DNA from: Strigamia acuminata | Taxonomy: Eukaryota; Arthropoda; Chilopoda; Geophilomorpha; Linotaeniidae | Assembly (NCBI GenBank): GCA_949358305.1 | Contig: OX442314.1 | Coordinates: forward strand, 27,513,118-27,577,117 | Length of the DNA: 64,000 bases | Direction of reading: 5' to 3' | Part shown: positions 24,718-37,736 of the stretch, one piece after another | Position numbering within the stretch: position 1 is the stretch's first letter | How the letters are laid out: each line of letters begins with the position of its first letter | Translations under genes and position numbers: made by a program | The notes under the pieces: generated by a model | The model's input: only the letters and a program-made list of their open reading frames with translations | What the model was told of the DNA's origin: nothing | The model's database searches: none

Positions 24718-27700
24718 ATGGTCGATGATTTCCACTCGCTCGTATACGCGTTGTATACGAGCTCGTATTTTGATCGTAATCGTAAACGAATCGTTTACAA
24801 GTCGTATACAAGTCGTATACGACGTGTATACACCTCGTATACGAACGAAGTTTGTGAAAACACAATTTCCAAATAAGACGTATGTGACTACTATGTGTTT
24901 TCATGTCGTAGTAAGTGTCCGGTGGATTTTCCAAACTTCGTTCGTATACGAGGTGTATACACGTCGTATACGACTTGTATACGACTTGTAAACGATTCGT
25001 TTACGATTACGATCAAAATACGAGCTCGTATACAACGCGTATACGAGCGAGTGGAAATCATCGACCATCTCGAATGCGACTCGAATACGATTCGAATACA
25101 TCTCGAATACATCTCGAATACGAGTCGTACGAGTCAAAGTCCGGGAACGGGTCATCGACTATCTCGTATTCGAGTTGTTACGAGTTCGTATTTTGATCGT
25201 ATTCGTATTCGAATCGAATTCGAATCGTATTCGAATCGAATACTAATCGAATTCGAGTCGTATTCGAGATGGTCGATGATTTCCACTCGCTCGTATACGC
25301 GTTGTATACGAGCTCGTATTTTGATCGTAATCGTAAACGAATCGTTTACAAGTCGTATACAAGTCGTATACGACGTGTATACACCTCGTATACGAACGAA
25401 GTTTGTGAAAACACAATTTCCAAATAAGACGTATGTGACTACTATGTGTTTTCATGTCGTAGTAAGTGTCCGGTGGATTTTCCAAACTTCGTTCGTATAC
25501 GAGGTGTATACACGTCGTATACGACTTGTATACGACTTGTAAACGATTCGTTTACGATTACGATCAAAATACGAGCTCGTATACAACGCGTATACGAGCG
25601 AGTGGAAATCATCGACCATCTCGAATGCGACTCGAATACGATTCGAATACATCTCGAATACATCTCGAATACGAGTCGTACGAGTCAAAGTCCGGGAACG
25701 GGTCATCGACTATCTCGTATTCGAGTTGTTACGAGTTCGTATTTTGATCGTATTCGTATTCGAATCGAATTCGAATCGTATTCGAATCGAATACTAATCG
25801 AATTCGAGTCGTATTCGAGATGGTCGATGATTTCCACTCGCTCGTATACGCGTTGTATACGAGCTCGTATTTTGATCGTAATCGTAAACGAATCGTTTAC
25901 AAGTCGTATACAAGTCGTATACGACGTGTATACACCTCGTATACGAACGAAGTTTGTGAAAACACAATTTCCAAATAAGACGTATGTGACTACTATGTGT
26001 TTTCATGTCGTAGTAAGTGTCCGGTGGATTTTCCAAACTTCGTTCGTATACGAGGTGTATACACGTCGTATACGACTTGTATACGACTTGTAAACGATTC
26101 GTTTACGATTACGATCAAAATACGAGCTCGTATACAACGCGTATACGAGCGAGTGGAAATCATCGACCATCTCGAATGCGACTCGAATACGATTCGAATA
26201 CATCTCGAATACATCTCGAATACGAGTCGTACGAGTCAAAGTCCGGGAACGGGTCATCGACTATCTCGTATTCGAGTTGTTACGAGTTCGTATTTTGATC
26301 GTATTCGTATTCGAATCGAATTCGAATCGTATTCGAATCGAATACTAATCGAATTCGAGTCGTATTCGAGATGGTCGATGATTTCCACTCGCTCGTATAC
26401 GCGTTGTATACGAGCTCGTATTTTGATCGTAATCGTAAACGAATCGTTTACAAGTCGTATACAAGTCGTATACGACGTGTATACACCTCGTATACGAACG
26501 AAGTTTGTGAAAACACAATTTCCAAATAAGACGTATGTGACTACTATGTGTTTTCATGTCGTAGTAAGTGTCCGGTGGATTTTCCAAACTTCGTTCGTAT
26601 ACGAGGTGTATACACGTCGTATACGACTTGTATACGACTTGTAAACGATTCGTTTACGATTACGATCAAAATACGAGCTCGTATACAACGCGTATACGAG
26701 CGAGTGGAAATCATCGACCATCTCGAATGCGACTCGAATACGATTCGAATACATCTCGAATACATCTCGAATACGAGTCGTACGAGTCAAAGTCCGGGAA
26801 CGGGTCATCGACTATCTCGTATTCGAGTTGTTACGAGTTCGTATTTTGATCGTATTCGTATTCGAATCGAATTCGAATCGTATTCGAATCGAATACTAAT
26901 CGAATTCGAGTCGTATTCGAGATGGTCGATGATTTCCACTCGCTCGTATACGCGTTGTATACGAGCTCGTATTTTGATCGTAATCGTAAACGAATCGTTT
27001 ACAAGTCGTATACAAGTCGTATACGACGTGTATACACCTCGTATACGAACGAAGTTTGTGAAAACACAATTTCCAAATAAGACGTATGTGACTACTATGT
27101 GTTTTCATGTCGTAGTAAGTGTCCGGTGGATTTTCCAAACTTCGTTCGTATACGAGGTGTATACACGTCGTATACGACTTGTATACGACTTGTAAACGAT
27201 TCGTTTACGATTACGATCAAAATACGAGCTCGTATACAACGCGTATACGAGCGAGTGGAAATCATCGACCATCTCGAATGCGACTCGAATACGATTCGAA
27301 TACATCTCGAATACATCTCGAATACGAGTCGTACGAGTCAAAGTCCGGGAACGGGTCATCGACTATCTCGTATTCGAGTTGTTACGAGTTCGTATTTTGA
27401 TCGTATTCGTATTCGAATCGAATTCGAATCGTATTCGAATCGAATACTAATCGTATTCGAGTCGCATTCGAGATGGTCGATGATTTCCACTTGCTCGTAT
27501 ACGCGTTGTATACGAGCTCGTATTTTGATCGTAATCGTAAACGAATCGTTTACAAGTCGTATACAAGTCGTATACGACGTGTATACACCTCGTATACGAA
27601 CGAAGTTTGTGAAAACACAATTTCCAAATAAGACGTATGTGACTACTATGTGTTTTCATGTCGTAGTAAGTGTCCGGTGGATTTTCCAAACTTCGTTCGT

Positions 27701-28380
27701 ATACGAGGTGTATACACGTCGTATACGACTTGTATACGACTTGTAAACGATTCGTTTACGATTACGATCAAAATACGAGCTCGTATACAACGCGTATACG
27801 AGCGAGTGGAAATCATCGACCATCTCGAATACGACTCGAATTCGATTCGTATTCGATTCGAATACGATTCGAATTCGATTCGAATACGAATACGATCAAA
27901 ATACGAACTCGTAACAACTCGAATACGAGATAGTCGATGACCCGTTCCCGGACTTTGACTCGTACGACTCGTATTCGAGATGTATTCGAGATGTATTCGA
28001 ATCGTATTCGAGTCGCATTCGAGATGGTCGATGATTTCCACTTGCTCGTATACGCGTTGTATACGAGCTCGTATTTTGATCGTAATCGTAAACGAATCGT
28101 TTACAAGTCGTATACAAGTTGTATACGACGTGTATACACCTCGTATACGAACGAAGTTTGGAAAATCCACCGGATACTTACTACGACATGAAAACACATA
28201 GTAGTCACATACGTCTTATTTGGAAATTGTGTTTTCACAAACTTCGTTCGTATACGAGGTGTATACACGTCGTATACAACTTGTATACGACTTGTAAACG
28301 ATTCGTTTACGATTACGATCAAAATACGAGCTCGTATACAACGCGTATACGAGCGAGTGGAAATCATCGACCATCTCGAA
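24718..28380. repeat. Tandem 551-bp foldback satellite (copy A)
   Basis: Foldback modules start at 24718, 25269, 25820, 26371, 26922 and 27473, with a seventh at 28024 whose centre is inverted. In each, arms of about 138 bp (left 24718-24855, right about 24933-25070) are reverse complements of each other around a 77-bp spacer. A 200-bp link built from TCGAATACGA-type words joins modules. The last link (27826-28023) is in reverse orientation, so the array turns back on itself. Confidence 0.95.
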
Positions 28381-28439
28381 TACGACTCGAATTCGATTCG
28401 TATTCGATTCGAATACGATTCGAATTCGATTCGAATACG

Positions 28440-28840
28440 AATACGATCAAAATACGAACTCGTAACAACTCGAATACGAATCAAAGTCCGGGAAACAAAA
28501 ATCGACCATCTCGTATACGATTCGAAAGCGAATCGAATACGATTTCGCGTTGAAGAAGGGCAAAATTCGTACTCGACTCGAAAACGAGTCGAATACGATT
28601 TCGCGTTGAAGAAGGGCAAAACTCGTATTCGATTCGAAAGCGAGTCGAATACGATTTCGCGTTGAAGAAGGGCAAAATTCGCATTCGACTCGAAAACGAG
28701 TCGAATACGATTTCGCGTTGAAGAAGGGCAAAACTCGTATTCGATTCGAAAGCGAATCGAATACAATTTTGCGTTGAAAAAGGACAAAAATCGTATTCGA
28801 TTCGCTTTCGAATCGAATACGAGTTTTGTCCTTTTTCAAC
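28440..28840. repeat. Inverted return of the 56-bp minisatellite (copy A)
   Basis: Reverse complement of the 24550-24660 junction (CGAACTCGTAACAACTCG, then CCCGGGAAAC-like text), followed by about five inverted minisatellite units ending GTCCTTTTTCAACGC. The whole 23922-28840 block is therefore a large imperfect palindrome. Confidence 0.9.
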
Positions 28841-30844
28841 GCTTGGGAAAAGGACTCGAATGCGCCTCCACGTTGCAATGCGCATTTGTGTAAACGATGA
28901 TGGAATCCCCTGCTTAAATACTGGCTATTGCGTCACGTAACAGCAACGTGCCACGTCACGTAATTGCAACGTGCCGCGCTATGCCACACAATGTGCCGCC
29001 GCGATAGGCCATTGAACCCGAATGTGTGTGATGCGAAACGCGCGAGTACGCGCGCGGAGAACGCGCGGTAATGCTAGCAACAGGAGCGCAACTGCCCAAG
29101 AAATTGCTCAACAATAAAAGGCACGTGGAAGCACGTGCCTGAAACAATAGGCACTTCAAATAAAGTTATTGTTAAAAAACGGGCTTGAAAACCAACAATT
29201 ACACAATAATTAAGGGGCAAGAAATGAACTTTGCTGCAATGCAAAGTTCTCAAAATACAGAGAAATGAAAGTTACACTTGTATAAAGAATTGACAATGTT
29301 TGAAACCAATAAAAACTACAAAAACACACTTGTAAAAAACCCAAAACAATCCCAGAATGAATTATTTGACTCAAATTAACCCTAAAACGGTCTTGGAGGT
29401 CGTGCAGACGACAGAGTCGGATCGGAAGGTTGCTAAAACCTGACGCCAAAACTAGCAATGGGACAGCTAGTTAGAAAACAGCTTTTTCATCAATCATGAA
29501 CGCTGAAAACCTCACCCAGGGGTAGAAAATGATGGAGAGAACGTTTTCGCCATCTAAAACGGTCTAAAACGGGTCTAAAATGCCTAAACCGGCGCCTGGA
29601 ACGTGGCGCAGTTGTTGGGTCAAATATTGTCAAAAATCAGTGGAAATTTGTCAAATACTGGCAAAAATCTGCTGAAATTTGTCAAAAATTGCCAAATTTT
29701 GGCGCAAGTTACGTGAGGTTTGCGCGCATCCAACTATGACGAAAAATCCACGCGTGTGCACGCGCGATTTACTGGCGCGTTGGAAGCGTTAAAATAAATT
29801 TTTCCAATGTCTAACACAATTTGCACCGAATTATGGCAATTTTTGACAAATTTACATGGATTTTTGCCAGTATTTGACAAATTTCCACGGATTTTTGACA
29901 ATATTTGACAAATTGCAGACAAATTTCAGACAAATTTCAATTAATTTTAGAAATTTTATGAGAAATTTCAGCAAATGTTTGAGGATTGAGGAAATCTTCT
30001 GAAATTTGTCAAATATAGGCAAAAATCTTCTGAAATTTGTCAAATACAGGCAAAAATCTGCTGAAAATTGTCAAAAATTGCCCAAATTCCGTGCAAGTTT
30101 TGCAAGTTTTGCGCGCATCAAATCGTATGCGCGCCTATACTATTGCACGAGCGCATTGACGCGTGATGAACACCGATTACGTTTACGAAGTGAATTCGAG
30201 CTACAAAAGTATCGAGTCGCCATTCTATGATGGAAAAAAAAAATTAAGTGTAAACAAACAAAATAAAAACTTTAATATACAAGAAACGTACAATTCCACT
30301 CAACTTTGTTTCAAATTTTATTTATTGGATCATTGAAAATAAACAGTAGTGTTGTGCACTGTACGCTTAAGTGTTTACCGGCGATGCGTTGTTTTGTGGT
30401 GGGGATTTGCCTCGATAATTGATCTTTTCTCTTTGTTTGCAATATTTTTTTGGCCTTTTTTGTTGATTTTTCGGTTTGAAATTGTTTTTTTTCCGGTGTA
30501 ATTTAAGTGGTGGAAGGTTGTTGGGGTGTGTTGAGGGTAATTTTGGCGGTTTTTGGGTCGGGATTAGTGTTTTCTGCGATTTTTGATCGGTATTTGGGGT
30601 AACGCATGCGAATCGCCGTCGATGCGTCGACCGTAGCAAGTGTGGTTGAAGTGATTTCGTTCATTCGTTATTTTAATGAAAATTAGGTATTTATTGTGAC
30701 CACACGAGCACGTAGCAAGTGCGCGCGCAAGTTAAATGTGTAGAGGCCTGTGAGAAAATAAAACGTGCGTGGAAGCGGCGTAAATATTCTTTGGTGACTG
30801 CCATGGGTTTGTGCTTTGTCGTGGGCGCGATATGTCTGCGATAT
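28841..30844. other. Non-coding AT-rich segment of copy A with short inverted repeats
   Basis: It contains ACGTGCC/CACGT repeats at 28930-28980 and a perfect 9-bp hairpin at 29119-29140 (AGGCACGTG/CACGTGCCT). Around 29620-30100, repeats of GAAATTTGTCAAATACTGGC appear in direct and reversed orientation. Open frames are short and overlap on both strands; no family resemblance. Confidence 0.7.
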
Positions 30845-30852
30845 ATATGCGT

Positions 30853-31244
30853 TAGGGATGAGAACGGGACCAATTTTCGGGTCCCGACCCGTCCCGGGTC
30901 CATTACGTTAGCGTAATACGCGCGTATGATTGCATAATTGAAATAAATCAGTATTAAGCCTAATATTAGGCCTAATAATGCTAAAATAAAGTAAAGAAAC
31001 AACAATATTTTGGTCATACAGTGTAATTTACTTTTAATAATGAGTTTGTTGTTGTTGTTTATTTACTTTATTTTAGCATTATCAGGCTCAATATTAGGCT
31101 TAATAGTGATAAATAACAACTGGAATTAGAAAATTGTCTCCGCCTCGCAGTACGAATTTAGCAACTGTAATCCCGTCCCGTCCCGTATCCGCATAGGGCA
31201 AACATTACCAGTCCAGTCCCTATCCCGGTCCGTTCTTATCCCTA
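30853..31244. mobile_element. hAT-like MITE with 8-bp target duplication (copy A)
   Basis: The left end TAGGGATGAGAACGGGACC pairs with the right end (reverse complement TAGGGATAAGAACGGACC). The perfect 8-bp duplication ATATGCGT lies at 30845-30852 and 31245-31252, as in hAT insertions. A second inner inverted repeat (AATATTAGGC, TTTACTTTATTTTAGCATTA) makes it a foldback. 392 bp, non-coding. Confidence 0.9.
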
Positions 31245-31252
31245 ATATGCGT

Positions 31253-32919
31253 GATGTAGCGCGTTTGCGCGCGCGATCTAGTGCGTTTGAGCGCGCGATG
31301 TAGCACCTTGAGCGTGTCCAAATGTGTACAGGTGCTCAAAAGATGTGCGAGGGCTTCACGTGCATACACGAAGCATAAACGTGAAGAAAACAGCAGAAGC
31401 AGTTGTGTGTGATATTTATAAAACCACATCACACAAGGGAATACTACTAATGATACAAAAAGCAATAAACTTTATGAATATTGAAATAAACTTACAAAAT
31501 GGTGGAAAAAACATGGCGTACTGCCTTGAATATATGCCGGGATGTTATCAATCTTCCGGGCCCCATGTGTGTTTGATTTTAGTCCTAATTTTGGTGTATT
31601 TTTTTTTTTTTGCCTTGGTTTTTCTCGTTTCTTGGAGAGTGCTGAGGCATGCCGAGGTGTTCTCGGGCGTGTGCGCCTGTTGAAGATCGAGCGTTTCATA
31701 TTTTGTGTTTAATAAGCCTACCGTGGTGCCTCGAGCGTTTATTAATTTCTCCACTCGAGGCACTTCACTAACACCTCCCCGGTGTTTAAACGAGTAGCGG
31801 CGCTTATTTGACCCCGGTGTTTACTGTTTAAAATTGTCGTGTGTTTTCAAAGTTCTTAATTTGTTTAAAAGCAAACAAAATGGATATTTGTTAATTTTTA
31901 TTTGATTTTATCAATTTCTATTGGTTTCTTGCTGATTTTTAATCGGTTTTTCTCTATTTGTGACAATTTTTGCCAATTTTAATCGTTATTTGTCATTCTG
32001 AATTGATTATTGTCCGATTTCAGTCGATTTTTGTTGATTTTTAATCATGTTTGTTCGTTTTTAATCAATTTTTGTCCCATGCCTTACGATCAGTTCGAAT
32101 AATTGACACCATACTGTGCTGTTACTCGTATTCAAGATGGCGTCGCAAACTCAAGGCCGAATTCCGCTGATTTCATTTATTGCGACTGTTTGCGCTCCAT
32201 ACGTGTGAAAAGGATTATGGGAAAAATCCTCAATGCAGGCCATTTTGGTGTTAAATGAGCGAGGAAGGCAGGAGATGAGAAAAATTTGTAAAATTTCAAA
32301 AAAAAGCTAAACAATCAAAATTTACATGAAGATCAATATTTCTGGCTCGAAATGCATGTATCAGCAATTTCGGGATATTTTCGGGGTGAAATTGACTCGT
32401 TCGGAACACTGGGAAGGAACCCCACCCCGCATTCCCCATGCGTCGGCGCGCGCGTAGACGAAAATTCAAATCCAGGTGTTCAGACGGCCCCACGTTATTT
32501 TCGGGTTCCAAGTTGGGTTTCACAAATGTACCGTATTGCCTCGAATAAACGCCGGGACGTTTATTAAACTTCTCGTGTGTGTTTAATTTTGATCCGCATT
32601 TAACTGTTTTTTTTTTCACCGAAAGTTACTTCATTTTTTATTAACATGGAAAAAAAATGAACCTTTACAAAATACTAATAATAACGTTATAATAAGCAGT
32701 TACAATTGAAATTAAAACAACATTTTTTTTTTAATTAGAAACCAAAGCAGAATCATCCCTAAATTCTGACACGGCGTTGTCAAACAAACAGTTGGCGCCA
32801 AAACGAGAAATTAGGCAACAAAACATTTTGAATGCTACAAAAACACATTAAATAACCATAAAACAAATAAAAATAAATACAACAGCTAAACCAAATTGTA
32901 ATAAACAAGACAGCAAAGT
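31253..32919. other. Non-coding segment of copy A
   Basis: It includes GCGCGCGAT-rich sequence at 31255-31310 and a 10-bp inverted pair GTGCCTCGAG/CTCGAGGCAC around 31723-31762. Repeated GATTTTTAATCGGTTTTT-like words occur at 31890-32070. A copy of the CCGTATTGCCTCGAATAAAC end is at 32530. A 119-codon frame at 31324-31683 has no recognisable family and overlaps opposing frames. Confidence 0.6.
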
Positions 32920-35900
32920 GCGGGAGTGAGTGACAACGCCAAAAAAACGCCCGAAAACGCCCCAAGAACGCACCAAAACGCCCCAAGAACGCACCAAAAC
33001 GCCAGATAACCGTGCAACTTGAGGCAAAAAACATGCAAACATAATTTTTTGCTTTGAGTGGCACGATTTTCAGGCTTTTTGGAGCATTTTGAAGCGTTTT
33101 GGGGCGTTTTAGAACGTTTTTGCTTATTTTTTAGCATTCTCATGCGAGCTCGCGCGTGCAGGCGAGAAAAAAACAAACTTATTTCTTCAAGAGTTAAAAA
33201 AAAAATAACCCTAACCAGGAAATTACTGTAAAAACAACGGCTTGCCTCGAATAAACGCCGGGGCGTTTACTAATTTTCAAGACTGGAAGTGAGGCGAGAT
33301 GTTGTTTGCTTTATTTGTTGAAACAAATTAGGCGTCACTAATTCACCTGTATTAGGGTTTCGGTTCTGAGAAACCGGACGAGGAGTCACAATAACGGGAC
33401 ACGGGAAATTTCAAAACTTACCGGTTTCGTCAAAACGCCATTGAAACGTTACATTTTTATAGCGTGTCAATGATAAAAATGGTCATTTTGGATGAAAAAC
33501 GGCCATTTTGGATGAAAAATGGCCACTTTTACTATAAAAAATGGCTGAAAATGGCCATTTTTACTATGACAAATGGCTGAAAATGGCCATTTTAATAAAA
33601 AAAGGCCATTTTTACTTCGAAAATTGGCTAAAAATGGCCACTTGAGTGAGTGACAATGCCAAAAAACGCGTGCAAACGCCTGCGAACGCCCCAAAACGCC
33701 CCAAAACGCCAGATGACAATGCAACTTGAGGCATAAAACTTGAAAACACAATTTTAAACGTCACAAAAGTTGAAACAAAGATGAAAAATTAATTTTTTGC
33801 CTCAAGTTGCGCGATTTTCAGGCCTTTTGGAGTGTTTTTGAGCATTTTTTGGCGTTCTCAGCGGCGTGTTTGCCTCAAATAAACGCCGGTTTAAACAAAA
33901 AATGACGTCATTTTTGGTTTAAAATTGAAGTAAAACACAAAATATTTTAGTTTTTAAATGCAACTGGTCTAAATTTTGTCAAATGTTGTCATACTTCTTG
34001 AAAGTCATCATTTATTGATAAAAAATTTGAAAATTTACCTAATTGTAGCATGTATTTGTGGTTAGTTTTGATTTGAATTCAAACTGTAATTTTTTGCTTC
34101 GAGTTGCGCGATTTTCAGGCGTTTTGGGGCGTTTTTGAGCTTTTTTTGGCGTCCTCGGGCGAGCTCGCGCGTGCACGTCACAAGTAACCCTAATCAGGAA
34201 AGAACCTACAAAAACTATGGCTTGCCTCGCATAAACGCCGGGGCGTTTATTCATTTTCAAAAAGACAAATGAAATGGATAAATAAAGAAATTAGCGGGGA
34301 AATCCAGCATGGCGCCCACTTCAAATCCGCTAGAGCGGCAAAACACGACATTTGAATTTCAACACAAGAATAAAATCAAGAATACACACTGTATTGAATA
34401 AAATAACATTAGGAAATGTAATTTCCTACAACAAAAGCACTATTTATTAAAAGAACACTTGAAAATAATCGTTTGCCGAACGGAATGAACTCGGTCAGCA
34501 GCGCACAAGTGCGTACCGACAACGAACGCTCGAAACGACAAAACGACCGTTCCGGGACAAAAATAAAGCAAACCAATCGACAGATCACCCCCAAATTAGT
34601 CTAAATCAATTCTAAAACCTATCCATAACACAAGAATAAGGTCCAAACAAAAGGTTAGAAGTTTGAACACAACCGAACTAGATTAAGAAATATGACGTCA
34701 CGCGTCTTACGCAAGTGATCTGTAAATCGACGAATGCACTAAAAATCATCCAAAATCACACAAAATGAGCAAGAATTAAAGAAATAAGACACAGAGAAGT
34801 AATAAAACTTTAAATAGCAATGAATAAAGATAATATCAATATCATAGACACTAAAATTCATGAAAACACTGTAACTTTTAATAAATCACAAAAAATGAAA
34901 GTTTAATATGTAAAAATATCTAAAAAGCTGAAATTCAAGAAAAGCAAAAATTAAAGACACTTTGTTAACTTTAATTAAGACAATAAATGACATAAAATCC
35001 GGACACAACAATTATTCCATTTTGGATGAAAAACGGCCCTTTTGGATGAAAAACGGCCATTTTGGATGAAAAACGGCTAAAAATGACCATTTTTCTATGA
35101 AAAATGGCTAAAAATGGCTAAAAATGGCCATTTGATTGAATGACAACGCCAAAAAACGCCCAAGAACGCCCGCAAATGCCTAAAAATGCCTAAAAACGCC
35201 CCAAAACGCAAAATGACAATGCAACTTGAGGCAAAAAACATGAGAACACAATTGTAAACGTTACAAAAGTTGAAACAAAAATAAACAATTAATGTTTTGC
35301 CTCGAGTTGCACGATTTTCAGGCGTTTTGGAGTATTTTTTGGCGTTCTCAGGCGTACTCGCGCGTACACGTCACTGCCGAGTAAAAAAAACATACTTATT
35401 TCTTCAAGAGTTAAAAAGGAAGTAACCCTAATCAGGAAAAAAAATGCAAAAACAATGGCTTGCCTCGAACAAACGCCAGAAGTGAGGCGAGATGTTGTTT
35501 GCTTTATTTATTAAATCAAATTAGGCGTTGCTAATTCACCTGTATCTCTTAGTTCGACGTAAGAACACGCGCTTTTTTTAAAATGAAAGCCCAAGTTGGG
35601 TTTCATAAACGTACCGTATTGCCTTGAATAAAAGCCGGGGTGTTTATTAATTTTTAAGACCAGAAACGAGGCGAGATCACGACTCAAGATTAAACGAGAA
35701 GAAATAAACGTGTTTCTTCTAAAGGAAGTAACCCTAATCAGGAAAAACTTACATAAACAATGGTTTGCCTTGAATAAACGCCGGGGCGTTTATAAATTTT
35801 CAAGACGGGAGGCAAGGTGAGATGATGATGCGGTGCGACGCGAATAAAAGCCCAAGTTGGGTATTGCCTCGAATAAACGCCGGGGCGTTTATTAATTTTC

Positions 35901-36670
35901 AAAACCGGAAATGAGGCGAGATCAAAACGCCATTGAAACGTTACATTTTAATAACGTTTCAACGATAAAAACGGCCATTTTTGATTAAAAAAACGACTAA
36001 AAATGGCCATTTTACTATAAAAACGGTGAAAAAAAAACATTTTTACTCTGAAAAATGGCTAAAAATGGCCATTTTGACGAAAAACGGCCATTTTTACTAC
36101 GGAAAATGCTAAAAATGGCCACTTGAGTGAGTGACAACGCCAAAAAACGCCTGCGAACGCCTGCGAACACATAAAAACACTCCAAAACGCCAGATGACAA
36201 TGCAACTTGAGGCAAAAAACATGAGAACACAATTTTAAACGTCACAAAAGTTGAAATAAAGATGAAAAATTAATGTTTTGCCTCGAGTTGCGCGATTTTC
36301 AGGCGTTTTTGAGCGTTTTTTAGCATTTTTTGGCGTTCTCAGGCGTGCTCGTGTGTACACGTCACTGCCGAAGAAAAAAACAAACTTATTTCTTTTAGTT
36401 AAAATGTATTTCAAGCTTTAACAGGGGTTTAAACAGGAAATGACATCATTTTTAGTTTAAAATTGAAGTAAAACACAAAATATTTTAGTTTTTGAATGCA
36501 ACTGATCCACGTTATGTCAAATGTTTCCATTACTTCTTGAAAGCCAAAAAATTTGAAAATTTAGCTAATTTCAGCATGTATTTGTAGCTAGTTTTGATTT
36601 GAATACACACTGTAATGTTTTGCCTCGAGTTGCGCGATTTTCAGGCGTTTTGGGACGTTTTGGAGCAAAA
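32920..36670. repeat. Mosaic of foldback elements (copy A)
   Basis: About six full or half copies of one foldback family, near 32920-33170, 33645-33870, 34060-34180, 35140-35370, 36125-36360 and 36600-36665. Their inner arms read CAACTTGAGGCAAAAAA and TTTTTTGCCTCAAGTTG and their outer arms are rich in AACGCC/GGCGTT. Between them lie several GCCTCGAATAAACGCCGGGG ends (33240, 34210, 35455, 35620, 35765, 35870) and AAAATGGCCATTTTT runs (33470-33640, 35010-35130, 35960-36120). Non-coding. Confidence 0.8.
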
Positions 36671-37736
36671 AAAACAAACTTAATTCTTCAAGAGTTAAAA
36701 AGGAAGTAATCCTAATCAGGAAAAGCCCACAAAAAACAATGCAAGATCACGCGGTACGACGCACGGACTCCCAGCGCACGGAATGCACGGACTTTCTGTG
36801 GACTTTCCGTGCACGGAAGACCGGCGCGGACATTTCCATTGGAGACCAGCGCAGAATTACCTACAGGCAATTCCGAATCAAAGGCTTCTTTATGGTTTAT
36901 ACATTACTTTGCAGTAGGTATGCCTGGCCTTGATTTGAAAGTGCAGTAAATTCTGCTGAATGCAGTGTTTTAAACTCGCAGCAATTGCGATGGTGCCAAC
37001 TATTGGAAAATAAATTTAAAATGTAAAACCAAAGAATTTGTAAAAAAAATTTGTTTTAATCAATTGCAATAATGATATTCTACTTAATTGTTGGATTATG
37101 AAACGTGAAACCAATCCCATGATTAGGAAATATAAATTTTATTAAATTCATCGTGTATCTCACATCTCACATTCACTGCCATTTACTTAGTGTCATCCAA
37201 AAATCAGGTTTTATCAAATCCTGAGGTTATTCTAGTACGTCTTAACTGCCCGGCAGGTCGCGCAACCTGTGGAGCAACAATTGATGTAAATAGTGCAAGC
37301 AGCACGCACGGGAAAGTGCGCACTGATGGGTCCATGCCAGTGCAAGTACATTGGGTAATGTATTATTGCGAGCGCGCGTGTTTTCACACGATTACAATGT
37401 GCTGATTAAACCAACAGCATTATAGAAGCATTATAGACTGATTATATTGTATAATTTTTATTTTAACAAAACCCTGAATTTCATTTCTAATCGGTTTTTT
37501 TTTTTATTGACGCGCACAGAAGCGTTGTAGCATGTTCACACAATGTGGAATTTGCAAATTTGAGAAAGCGGCTTTCCCAAGGTTGATAAAACGCGCGCGA
37601 TCGTGCGGAATATACAAATAAGTGAAATCCGCAAAATCAGCCATGAGACTGCGAACAGGGGGTCAAGGTATAGGCCGCCGTAATGTTAAAAATAGGGTCC
37701 CTTTCGCACTCCGAGAAATCCGCATGCGCGCCATAA
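36671..37736. other. End segment of copy A, no supported gene
   Basis: GC-rich start (GCACGG repeats, 36750-36850), an AT-rich middle, then GAAATCCGCA motifs at 37623, 37717 and, past the junction, 37758. Short frames at 36739 and 37190 lack any family match or splice support. Confidence 0.6.

Larger units (their letters stand above)
23562..37736. repeat. Macro-repeat copy A (14,175 bp)
   Basis: It starts CCTTTTCGCGGATTGGCTTC and ends GCATGCGCGCCATAA. The same sequence follows at 37737 and again from 53087. Order inside: short unique lead, 56-bp minisatellite, 551-bp foldback array, inverted foldback and inverted minisatellite, about 2 kb AT-rich DNA, a hAT-like MITE, then a mosaic of foldback elements. 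Single-base differences between copies are rare (for example AACGCC here at 32998 against AATGCC in copy B). No protein gene is convincing in it. Confidence 0.95.

Noticed and set aside
23840-24991. Frame of 383 codons over the 56-bp minisatellite
   Set aside because: Stops are simply absent from the unit in three frames; overlapping frames of 213-243 codons exist in the same place. No protein family.
24895-27746. Repeated open frames of 215 codons in the satellite (also at 39070-43034 and 54420-57726)
   Set aside because: They recur every 551 bp in several frames on both strands, have low-complexity composition (Arg, Tyr, Ser, Ile), and follow the palindromic repeat words. They are by-products of the satellite.
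23922-28840. CRISPR-like array
   Set aside because: Repeats are contiguous, spacers are not unique, and the sequence is eukaryotic.
31324-31683. 119-codon frame with a hydrophobic segment in the macro-repeat
   Set aside because: No family resemblance, opposing frames of similar length overlap it, and the surroundings are repeats.
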